Assembly: GCA_900551055.1 (NCBI GenBank)
Contig: URUK01000053.1
Coordinates: forward strand, 1-13,061
DNA length: 13,061 bases
From: an uncultured Prevotella sp.
Lineage (GTDB): Bacteria > Bacteroidota > Bacteroidia > Bacteroidales > Bacteroidaceae
Direction of reading: 5' to 3'
The notes under the pieces: model-generated
The model's input: the letters and a program-made list of their open reading frames with translations, nothing else
Told to the model about the DNA's origin: nothing
The model's database searches: none
Shown here: positions 6,206 to 11,841 of the stretch, piece after piece
Numbering within the stretch: the stretch's first letter is position 1
Layout of the letters: every line of letters begins with the position of its first letter
Position numbers and translations under genes: made by a program

Positions 6206-6760
6206 ATGAATAACAAGGCATTAAAATCACTGACACTGCTCATGGCCGGAACAATGGCAATGAGTTCGTGCATCGGTTCGTTCGGACTATTCAACAAAGT
6301 GCTCGACTGGAACCAGCAGGCAACGGGCAACAAGTTCCTCAACTGGCTGATTTTCATACTCATATCGCCGGCTTACGTGCTTTGCGGAGTGGCCGACATG
6401 TTCGTAATCAACAGCATTGAGTTCTGGTCAGGCTCCAACCCCCTGGCCGAGAACATAGGCAAAACGGAGAACATCATGGGCAGCGACGGCAAACTGTACG
6501 CCGTGACAACGCTCGAGGACGGCTACGAAGTAAAAGGCCCCGACGGCAAGGTTGTAAACTTCAAGCACAACGCCGAGGACGACTCCTGGTCGATGGTGCA
6601 GGACGGAAAGACTACCAAGCTGCTGAAAATGAAGGGCAAGAACGTTGCCGAAATATACCTGAAAGACGGCGGCTCGATGGACGTCAGCCTCAACGAGCAG
6701 GGCATATACAACGCACGCATGGCCGTAAACGGCGGAATGTATTATGCATTTAGTAAATAA
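6206..6760 (+). CDS. DUF3332 family lipoprotein
   Basis: A 184-residue envelope protein of unknown function. Residues 1-21 form a signal sequence followed by C22 (AMSSC), a plausible lipoprotein cleavage site by the loose Bacteroidetes rule. Next come GLFNKVLDWN and a hydrophobic stretch (about 44-74) ending in VINSIEFWSGSNPL; this INSIEFW region is the hallmark by which I recognise DUF3332. The C-terminal half, with GSDGKLYAVTTLEDGYEV, GPDGKVVNF and DDSWSMVQDGK, looks like short beta hairpins. The gene has its own promoter and terminator, so it is probably monocistronic. Nothing nearby suggests its role. Confidence 0.8.
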   Translation: MNNKALKSLTLLMAGTMAMSSCIGSFGLFNKVLDWNQQATGNKFLNWLIFILISPAYVLCGVADMFVINSIEFWSGSNPLAENIGKTENIMGSDGKLYAVTTLEDGYEVKGPDGKVVNFKHNAEDDSWSMVQDGKTTKLLKMKGKNVAEIYLKDGGSMDVSLNEQGIYNARMAVNGGMYYAFSK

Positions 6761-6761
6761 G

Positions 6762-6788
6762 AAAAAGCTCGCTTAGGCGAGCTTTTTT
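6762..6788 (+). terminator. Rho-independent terminator of the DUF3332 gene
   Basis: AAAAAGCTCGC (6762-6772) pairs with GCGAGCTTTTT (6777-6787) around a TTAG loop, followed by one more T. It begins one base after the stop codon. The A-rich left arm means it could also act on the minus strand. Confidence 0.92.
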
Positions 6789-6992
6789 AGTAGTTAGAGT
6801 AGTTTTTTCGGGAGTTAAAGACAAATGTTTTGGAGTTAAGGAGTTATGAAGTTAAGGAGTTAAGACAAATGTCTTATATCTTGCCACTCGTTCCTTGTCA
6901 ACTGGCAAAGGTAATGTCTTAACTCCTTAACTTCATAACTCCTTAACTCCAAAACATTTGTCTTTAACTCCCGAACAAAACTCCCTTAACTA
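6789..6992. repeat. Foldback repeat element 1: perfect 59-bp inverted repeat with octamer units
   Basis: Arms 6809-6867 and 6915-6973 are perfect reverse complements over 59 bp, with a 47-bp spacer. Inside the arms GTT recurs at 6835, 6843, 6851 and 6859, an 8-bp period with consensus GTTAAGGA. The spacer holds a smaller pair, TTGCCA and TGGCAA. The element fills the gap between the DUF3332 terminator and the stop codon of the convergent regulator gene. Related copies lie at 7512-7735 and 10297-10496. Confidence 0.9.
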
Positions 6993-7445
6993 CTAATAAA
7001 AGTTCCTTCTCCTCCTCCCCTCTTCCTTCTCCCCACACTCGGGGCACAGCCCCTTGATGACATAGTTTATGCTGCTGATGCGGAAGCCGTCGGGCAGTTC
7101 CACCACGGGCACATGTATGCCTTTAAGGCAGAAAGTGCGGTGGCAATGCTCGCAATAGAAATGGGTGTGCTCGTCGTCAACGCTGCAATCGCAGTCGTCC
7201 GAACAGACGTTGTACTTCAGAGAGCCGCTCCCGTCGTCAACGGCATGTATCAGCTTGTTGAACAGAAACACCGAGAGCGTGCGCGAGATGGTGCTCTTGT
7301 CAACCGTGGGCAGCAGCCTTTCGAGCTGCGGCAGCGACACCGTCTCGTCGCCGCGGCACATCGCCCGCAGTATAAGCAGGCGCGTGGCGGTAGGCTTTAT
7401 GCCGCGGTGCTCCAGCTTGTGAATGTAGAAATCCTCGTCAACCAT
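6993..7445 (-). CDS. Fur-family metal-responsive transcriptional regulator
   Basis: A 150-residue DNA-binding regulator. The N-terminal winged helix contains KPTATRLLILRAM (18-30) and the recognition helix STISRTLSVF (51-60), as in Fur, Zur and PerR. The C-terminal dimerisation domain has the structural zinc pairs C98/C101 (CEHC) and C134/C137 (CPEC), and HTHF (93-96) at the sensory site. An extra cysteine cluster, C81, C85 and C87 in a CSDDCDC loop, could form part of a metal sensor. Its position just after a Zn/Cd/Pb efflux ATPase suggests a zinc-type sensor, but Fur or PerR cannot be excluded from sequence alone. The ATG at 7445 is preferred over the one at 7475 because a -7 box (7460-7453) lies between them. 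The stop codon runs directly into foldback element 1. Confidence 0.88.
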   Translation of the reverse strand: MVDEDFYIHKLEHRGIKPTATRLLILRAMCRGDETVSLPQLERLLPTVDKSTISRTLSVFLFNKLIHAVDDGSGSLKYNVCSDDCDCSVDDEHTHFYCEHCHRTFCLKGIHVPVVELPDGFRISSINYVIKGLCPECGEKEEGRRRRNFY

Positions 7446-7452
7446 AGTGGTG

Positions 7453-7460
7453 CAAAAATA
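7453..7460 (-). promoter_or_regulatory. Candidate -7 box of the Fur-family gene
   Basis: TATTTTTG on the minus strand matches TAnnTTTG and ends only 7 nt before the ATG at 7445, so the transcript would have almost no leader. No -33 element is found at the right distance; a terminator-like hairpin occupies that position. Confidence 0.5.
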
Positions 7461-7511
7461 AGAAAAATATCGCAATAACGGAGAAAAGCTTGGGCTTTTC
7501 TCCGTTATTGC
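7455..7511 (-). terminator. Perfect 18-bp hairpin between the metal ATPase and Fur-family genes
   Basis: Arms 7472-7489 and 7494-7511 pair perfectly over 18 bp around a 4-nt loop. On the minus strand the stem is followed by a U-rich run (GATATTTTTCTTATTTTT). It may stop transcripts coming from the ATPase gene, or act as an attenuator just upstream of the regulator. Confidence 0.75.
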
Positions 7512-7735
7512 AAGGAGTTAAAGGAGTTATCGCTCACTTCGTTCGCTGGGAGTTAAAGACATTACCTTTGTTTATCGGGTACTGATTGGATGCCATTAAA
7601 CGCCTATTGGTAAAGCATTTGTCTTAACTCCTTAACTTCATAACTCCTTAACTCCCAAAGCATTTGTCTTTAATTCCCAGCGACCGAAGGGAGCGTTAAC
7701 TACTTTAACTACTCTAACTACTGAAAAATACTCCT
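7512..7735. repeat. Foldback repeat element 2
   Basis: Outer arms 7526-7561 and 7665-7700 are inverted repeats matching at 32 of 36 positions. Its right part (7620-7679) is a near-identical direct copy of the right arm of element 1, and its left part is a near-identical inverted copy of the right half of element 3. The right end carries AGTTAGAGTAGTT motifs (minus strand) that run into the ATPase stop codon. Confidence 0.85.
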
Positions 7736-9592
7736 CTAACTCCTCAATATCCTCGTTGCATTCAGCACCGCGAGGAGCGCCACGCCGACATCGGCGAACA
7801 CCGCGCCCCACATGTTCGCGAGGCCGAGAACGCCGAGAAGCATCACCAATATCTTCACTCCGATGGCGAAAACGATGTTCTGGCGAACTATCGTCCGCGT
7901 GCGGCGGCTTATGCGTATGGCATCGGCCACCTTCGAGGGGCTGTCCGTCTGAAGCACCACGTCGGCCGTCTCTACGGCCATGTCGGCGCCGAGCGCGCCC
8001 ATCGCCACGCCCACGTCGGCGGTGGCGAGCACCGGGGCGTCGTTAATCCCGTCGCCCACGAAGGCCACGGTGCGCCCCTCGCGCTTCAGCTCTTCCATGC
8101 GCCTTACCTTTCCTTCGGGCAGAAGGTCGCCGCTGCCACGGTCCACATGCAGCCCGGCGGCCACCTTGTCGACCAGCGACTGCCTGTCGCCCGACAGTAT
8201 TTCGACGTGCCCCACGCCGCAGCGGCGCAGCCCGCTTACGGCCTCACGGGCGTCATCCTTGAGCGTGTCGGCCAGCACTAAGCAGCCCTCATACCGCCCG
8301 TCCCTGGCGCATGCCACAACCGTTTCGGGCACGGCGGCCAGCTCTTGCGGATAGGCTACGCCCTCGCGGTCGAGCAGCTTCAGCGTTCCGGCGGCCCAGC
8401 GGTGGCCGTCAACGGTGGCCGTAAGGCCGTAACCGGCAATGTTCTTCAGTCCGGTCACGGTGGCGCCGGCCTCTCCGGCGTACTCCACAATGGCCTTTGC
8501 AATGGGGTGGCTGCCGCCGCTCTCCATCGCGGACACGGCACGCAGCATGGCATCTTTATCTCCGCCGTCTACTCTGACGACGGCGAAGCGGCCCCGGGTG
8601 AGCGTCCCCGTCTTGTCGAACACCACGGTGTCAACCCTCGACATGGCGTCGAGCCAGTTGCCGCCCTTGAACAGTATGCCGCGCCTTGAAGCCGCGCCGA
8701 TGCCGGCGAAATAGCTTAGCGGAATGCTTATGACAAGCGCGCAGGGGCACGATATTACAAGGAAGATGAGCGCACGGTAAAACCATGTGCCGAAATCATA
8801 CGTGAACGACGGGCTGGCGAGCGACCACAGCCACGGCACAACGGCCGTGAGCGCGGCCAGGCCGGTTACCACCGGCGTGTAGACACGGGCGAAACGGCGG
8901 ATGAACAGCTCGGCGGGCGCCTTGCGTTCCGACGCTTCCTCCACCATCTGCAATATCCTCGCCACGGCGCTCTGGCCTGCCTCGCGCACCACGCGGAGGC
9001 GCACCACGCTGTCAACGGCTATCATGCCGGCCAGCACCTCGCCGCCGCTTTCAACCGTGCGCGGCACGCTTTCGCCCGTCAGCGCAGCCGTGTCGAAGGC
9101 AGCGGAAGGCCCTTCAAGCCGCCCGTCAAGCGGAACACGCTCGCCGGGGCGCACCTCTATGAGGTCGCCAACGCGCACATCGCCGGGCCGCCTCGCCTCC
9201 ATCCCGTCACCGACGACGACCGTCGCATGGTCGGGCCTGAACTCCATAAGGCTCTTTATGTTGTCGCGCGCGCGGTCTACGGCCATGTCCTGCAACGTCT
9301 CGCCGATGCAGTAGAACAGCATGACGGCCACGGCCTCGGGATATTCGCCTATCAGGAACGCGCCGACCGACGCAACGCTCATCAGCATGAACTCGCTGAA
9401 CACGTCGCCCTTGGCGGCACACTCCCACGCCTCCCCTATCACTCCAAGCCCCACGGGCAGGAAAGCCACGGCGTACCACACCGCCCTTACCCATTGCGGA
9501 GCGAACCAACCGGTGTCAAAAGCCGACATCGCCATGCCTGCCGCAAGCATCGCCAACGACAGTGCCGGACGCAAAACAGCACTCTTCTCCAT
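7736..9592 (-). CDS. P1B-2 type heavy-metal efflux ATPase (Zn/Cd/Pb)
   Basis: A 618-residue inner-membrane pump that uses ATP to export divalent soft metals, like ZntA or CadA. Visible motifs are the actuator TGES at 172-175, the membrane metal site CPC at C282-P283-C284, the phosphorylation motif DKTGT with D326, the HP pair in SHPIAKAI (362-363), and the hinge GDGINDAP at 513-520. In the last membrane helices K580 and D601 stand 21 residues apart, the spacing of the K/D pair that marks the Zn/Cd/Pb subgroup. There is no N-terminal heavy-metal-associated domain or Cys/His-rich tail; the protein begins almost directly with membrane helices. Its promoter carries a Fur-like palindrome and 11-bp direct repeats. 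The Fur-family gene follows on the same strand. The last codons lie within repeat sequence. Confidence 0.93.
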   Translation of the reverse strand: MEKSAVLRPALSLAMLAAGMAMSAFDTGWFAPQWVRAVWYAVAFLPVGLGVIGEAWECAAKGDVFSEFMLMSVASVGAFLIGEYPEAVAVMLFYCIGETLQDMAVDRARDNIKSLMEFRPDHATVVVGDGMEARRPGDVRVGDLIEVRPGERVPLDGRLEGPSAAFDTAALTGESVPRTVESGGEVLAGMIAVDSVVRLRVVREAGQSAVARILQMVEEASERKAPAELFIRRFARVYTPVVTGLAALTAVVPWLWSLASPSFTYDFGTWFYRALIFLVISCPCALVISIPLSYFAGIGAASRRGILFKGGNWLDAMSRVDTVVFDKTGTLTRGRFAVVRVDGGDKDAMLRAVSAMESGGSHPIAKAIVEYAGEAGATVTGLKNIAGYGLTATVDGHRWAAGTLKLLDREGVAYPQELAAVPETVVACARDGRYEGCLVLADTLKDDAREAVSGLRRCGVGHVEILSGDRQSLVDKVAAGLHVDRGSGDLLPEGKVRRMEELKREGRTVAFVGDGINDAPVLATADVGVAMGALGADMAVETADVVLQTDSPSKVADAIRISRRTRTIVRQNIVFAIGVKILVMLLGVLGLANMWGAVFADVGVALLAVLNATRILRS

Positions 9593-9627
9593 ATCTCCTA
9601 TAAGTTCTTTGAAATATTTTTACAATG

Positions 9628-9635
9628 CAAAAGTA
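9628..9635 (-). promoter_or_regulatory. -7 box of the metal ATPase gene
   Basis: TACTTTTG on the minus strand matches TAnnTTTG and lies 35 nt before the ATG at 9592. No TTG stands 19-21 bp upstream; the nearest give spacers of 14 and 25 bp. This fits a promoter that needs an activator. Confidence 0.6.
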
Positions 9636-9647
9636 CTGCAAACAAGA

Positions 9648-9662
9648 TGCAACCGGGTTGCA
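9648..9662. promoter_or_regulatory. Perfect 7-1-7 palindrome, candidate Fur-family operator
   Basis: TGCAACC-G-GGTTGCA is a perfect 7-1-7 inverted repeat, the geometry of Fur, Zur and PerR boxes. It covers the place where a -33 element would be in the ATPase promoter. Binding by the Fur-family protein at 6993-7445 is inference. Confidence 0.55.
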
Positions 9663-9692
9663 AAGTGACGACCAGCCCAGCCCAACCTGACA

Positions 9693-9719
9693 CCCACCCC
9701 AACCCTCCCCAAGGGAGGG
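9693..9719 (-). repeat. G-quadruplex-type motif overlapping a GC hairpin
   Basis: The minus strand at 9710-9693 has four G-runs (GGGG, GGG, GGGG, GGG) with loops of 1, 2 and 1 nt, a strong quadruplex pattern. CCCTCCC (9703-9709) also pairs with GGGAGGG (9713-9719) around CAA. This C-rich/G-rich block resembles REP-like intergenic repeats seen in Bacteroidetes (from memory, not checked). Confidence 0.6.
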
Positions 9720-9848
9720 AGCTTTATATGCTTTGCCAACAGGCACGCATTTGTCCTATCGGCCACATTCGTCTTATTCATCCTATAAAGGTTAGCTGGA
9801 AAAAGGCAATCAAGCTCCCTCTCTTCAGGAGGCCTGTGGTTGGTTGCC
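9720..9848. other. Intergenic stretch with no recognised feature
   Basis: This is part of the 363-bp gap between the metal ATPase and the SMR gene. Apart from the repeats on either side I see no gene, RNA or clear promoter here. Confidence 0.5.
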
Positions 9849-9911
9849 AAAAGGCCATCAATTACATTGCAAAATGCCGTGTTTTGCAGTGCAAAACACG
9901 GCATTTTGCAA
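9849..9911. repeat. 22-bp phased A/T array (copy C) containing a perfect 21-bp stem
   Basis: AAAA begins at 9849, 9871 and 9893, and TTTT at 9882 and 9904, all exactly 22 bp apart. The last two units are perfect reverse complements: 9867-9887 pairs with 9891-9911 over 21 bp around the 3-nt loop AGT. Confidence 0.85.
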
Positions 9912-9932
9912 CGCGTTGAGCCTCAACGCGTT
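9910..9932 (-). terminator. Perfect 10-bp hairpin downstream of the SMR gene
   Basis: AACGCGTTGA (9910-9919) pairs perfectly with TCAACGCGTT (9923-9932) around a 3-nt loop, 23 bp past the SMR stop codon. No U-tract follows on the minus strand; the 21-bp stem of array C comes next. A role in ending or protecting the SMR transcript is inference. Confidence 0.45.
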
Positions 9933-9955
9933 ACGCCGGTGGTAAAGAACACCGC

Positions 9956-10288
9956 TCAATGCGCCGCCGACTTCGAGAACAGGTTGATTACAACCACGCC
10001 CACGATGATGAGCGCAATGCCTATAATGGCAGGCGCGTCAAGGTGCTGCTTGAACACGAAGCGGCCTATGAGCGACACGAGCACTATGCCCACAGCCGAC
10101 CAGACGGCGTAAGCTATGCCCACGGGCATTGTCTTCAACACGTGGCTAAGGCAGTAGAACGAGCCTGCATAGCCCAACACGGTGAGCACCGACGGCCACA
10201 GCCTTGTAAACTGCTCGCTCTGCTTCAGGCACGATGTGGCGAACGTCTCCAAGACGATGGCGGCCAATAAAACGAGGTAGCTTTTCAT
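9956..10288 (-). CDS. SMR family multidrug efflux protein (EmrE-like)
   Basis: A 110-residue, four-helix inner-membrane protein that works as a dimer and exchanges protons for cationic drugs. E14 in the first helix (AAIVLETFATS), Y40 and W63 (IAYAVWSAVGIVL) match the substrate-binding residues of EmrE, and the stretches FTRLWPSV, GIAYAVWS and PAIIG closely follow EmrE. Length is exactly that of the family. A drug-exporting rather than guanidinium-exporting subtype is favoured because of the EmrE-like GIAYAVW stretch. No TAnnTTTG box lies close upstream; a TACCTTTG inside foldback element 3 (10405-10398) points toward this gene about 110 bp away and might serve as its promoter. Confidence 0.92.
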   Translation of the reverse strand: MKSYLVLLAAIVLETFATSCLKQSEQFTRLWPSVLTVLGYAGSFYCLSHVLKTMPVGIAYAVWSAVGIVLVSLIGRFVFKQHLDAPAIIGIALIIVGVVVINLFSKSAAH

Positions 10289-10296
10289 ATTTTTTA

Positions 10297-10496
10297 TTTT
10301 GGGAGTTAAGGAGTTTTGTTTGGGAGTTAAGGAGTTATGAAGTTATGGAGTTAAGACAAAAGCCTCGTCTGCTTGTCCCCCATTACTTGTCAACTGGCAA
10401 AGGTAATGTCTTAACTCCCAGCGAACGAAGTGAGCGATAACTCCTTTAACTCCTTAACTCCTTAAAAGCCATCTCCTTAACTCCATAAGACATAAC
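10297..10496. repeat. Foldback repeat element 3
   Basis: It fills the gap between the M16 stop codon and the SMR gene. Bases 10386-10418 are identical over 33 nt to 6894-6926 in element 1. Bases from about 10398 to 10455 are a near-identical inverted copy of the left part of element 2, including the motif GCGAACGAAGTGAGCG. The arms consist of GGAGTTAAG-type units in one orientation on the left and the opposite on the right. Confidence 0.85.
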
Positions 10497-11726
10497 TCAC
10501 ACAAACATCAGCGTGGTAAGCCTGTCCTTGCGGAACACGTCCTGCGCCACGGCCTGCATCCCCTCGGCGGTAACCTCGTCGACACGCGCCATGAGCCGCG
10601 CCACGTCCTTCTCGATGCCGTGGTGCAGGTAGCTGCGGCCGAAGTCGAGGGCGAAGCTCTCGCGGTTGTCGCAGGCCACGCCTATCTGCCCCTTTATCTG
10701 CCGCTTTGCGGCGGCGAGGGCGGCGGCTGAAAGCGGCTTCGAGGCCAGCTTGTCAAGCTCGCGCATCACGAGGCGGCGGCATTTCGACACGTCGTGCGGG
10801 TCGCACCCGAAGTAGGCGCACCACATCCCCGTGTCCGAATAGCTCACCATCGAGCTTTCGGCGGTGTACACCAGCCCGTGCTTCTCCCTGAGGGCTATGT
10901 TCAGCCGGGCGTTCATGCCCGGGCCGCCGAGAATGTTGTTCATCAGGTAAAGCGTGAAGCGGCGCGCGTCGTGCACGTCGTAGGCGCGGCAGCCCAGCAT
11001 CACGTGCGCCTGGTGCGTGCCCCTCTCTACGGTCTCCTCGCGCGGCATGTACTCCGGGACAACCACATCGCGCGGCGCGACGCGACGCGGCGCGCACTGC
11101 GGAAAGCCGGCCGTGGCCTTTTCCAAGAGGCGCACAAGGCGGTCGAAGCCGATGTCTCCGTAGGCGAAGAACACCGCGTTCTCCGGCCTGTAATGCCTGC
11201 CTGTGAAGCGCGCCACGTCGTCATGTGTGAAGCCGCGCAGGCGTTCCTGCGTACCGAGAATGTTGTGGCCGAGGGGATGTCCGCCGAACACCATGTTCTC
11301 GAAGCGGTCGTAAATCAGCTCCGCCGGCGAGTCGTTGTAGCACTCTATCTCGTCGCACACCACCTCTATTTCCTTCTCCAGCTCTGCCTCCGGGTACGTG
11401 CTGTGCAGCACGATGTCGGTAAGCAGGTCGACGGCGCGCGGCAGGTGCTCGCGCAGTATCGCCGCATGGAAAACCGTGTCCTCCTTGTTCGTGAAGGCGT
11501 TGAGGTCGCCGCCCACGCTCTCCAGGCAGTTAAGCACCTGCATGGAGCGCCGCCGGGCAGTGCCCTTGAACGTCATGTGCTCGCAGAAGTGGGCAAGGCC
11601 CTCCTCGCCCGGCAGCTCGTCGCGCGTGCCAGCGCCCACGGCGTAGCCACAATATACCACGGGCGACGCCGACGCCAGATGTATCACGCGCAGCCCGTTG
11701 CCTAAAACATGAGTGTTGTATTTCAT
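10497..11726 (-). CDS. M16 family zinc metallopeptidase (insulinase/processing-peptidase type)
   Basis: A 409-residue peptidase, one module of the M16 family and of normal length. The inverted zinc motif HFCEH gives H46, E49 and H50; the third ligand is E126 in EVVCDEIECYNDSP, 76 residues after H50, as usual for the family. The N-terminal half has ENxxFxxYGDI-like features (RPENAVFFAYGDI), and the C-terminal half contains GGPGMNARLNIALREKHGLVYT, the substrate-binding part of the second M16 domain. No signal peptide is seen, so it should act in the cytoplasm. The ATG at 11726 is chosen; the frame can be read two codons further to a TTG, but the -7 box lies only 11 nt before the ATG. It is transcribed divergently from the sugar kinase gene. 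Confidence 0.92.
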   Translation of the reverse strand: MKYNTHVLGNGLRVIHLASASPVVYCGYAVGAGTRDELPGEEGLAHFCEHMTFKGTARRRSMQVLNCLESVGGDLNAFTNKEDTVFHAAILREHLPRAVDLLTDIVLHSTYPEAELEKEIEVVCDEIECYNDSPAELIYDRFENMVFGGHPLGHNILGTQERLRGFTHDDVARFTGRHYRPENAVFFAYGDIGFDRLVRLLEKATAGFPQCAPRRVAPRDVVVPEYMPREETVERGTHQAHVMLGCRAYDVHDARRFTLYLMNNILGGPGMNARLNIALREKHGLVYTAESSMVSYSDTGMWCAYFGCDPHDVSKCRRLVMRELDKLASKPLSAAALAAAKRQIKGQIGVACDNRESFALDFGRSYLHHGIEKDVARLMARVDEVTAEGMQAVAQDVFRKDRLTTLMFV

Positions 11727-11737
11727 AACCAAGGGTG

Positions 11738-11745
11738 CAAAATTA
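11738..11745 (-). promoter_or_regulatory. Candidate -7 box of the M16 peptidase gene
   Basis: TAATTTTG on the minus strand ends 11 nt before the ATG at 11726, so the leader would be only about 6 nt. No TTG is found at the -33 position (TGT instead). Confidence 0.5.
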
Positions 11746-11799
11746 CAGGTTTTTCACGAGTTTAACATGCTACGGATTACATAAAAAGCATTTTTTTAG

Positions 11800-11807
11800 T
11801 AACTTTG
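11800..11807 (+). promoter_or_regulatory. Candidate -7 box of the sugar kinase gene
   Basis: TAACTTTG matches TAnnTTTG and stands 34 nt before the ATG at 11842. The -33 position has no clear TTG. Confidence 0.55.
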
Positions 11808-11841
11808 CGGCGCATATACAAAATACCGCAAGACAAATACA

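Larger units (their letters stand above)
9626..9663. promoter_or_regulatory. Four TGCAA direct repeats, 11 bp apart, in the ATPase promoter
   Basis: TGCAA begins at 9626, 9637, 9648 and 9659, exactly 11 bp apart, so all four face the same side of the helix. On the minus strand they read TTGCA-N6 and run across the -33 region into the -7 box. This could be a tandem operator; OmpR/PhoB-type regulators use 11-bp spaced direct repeats (established knowledge), but no such gene is in view. Confidence 0.6.

Noticed and set aside
6906..6913. TACCTTTG boxes inside the foldback elements as real promoters
   Set aside because: None has a TTG at the -33 position. Those in elements 1 and 2 point antisense to gene ends; only the one in element 3 (10405-10398) faces a gene, and it is noted there as a possibility.
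6789..6992. Insertion sequence or complete transposon
   Set aside because: No transposase frame and no target-site duplication could be recognised; only a non-autonomous repeat is supported.
10794..11705. Long open frame (303 codons) on the plus strand
   Set aside because: It is antisense to the M16 peptidase, whose motifs are intact. GC-rich codon use opens such frames by chance.
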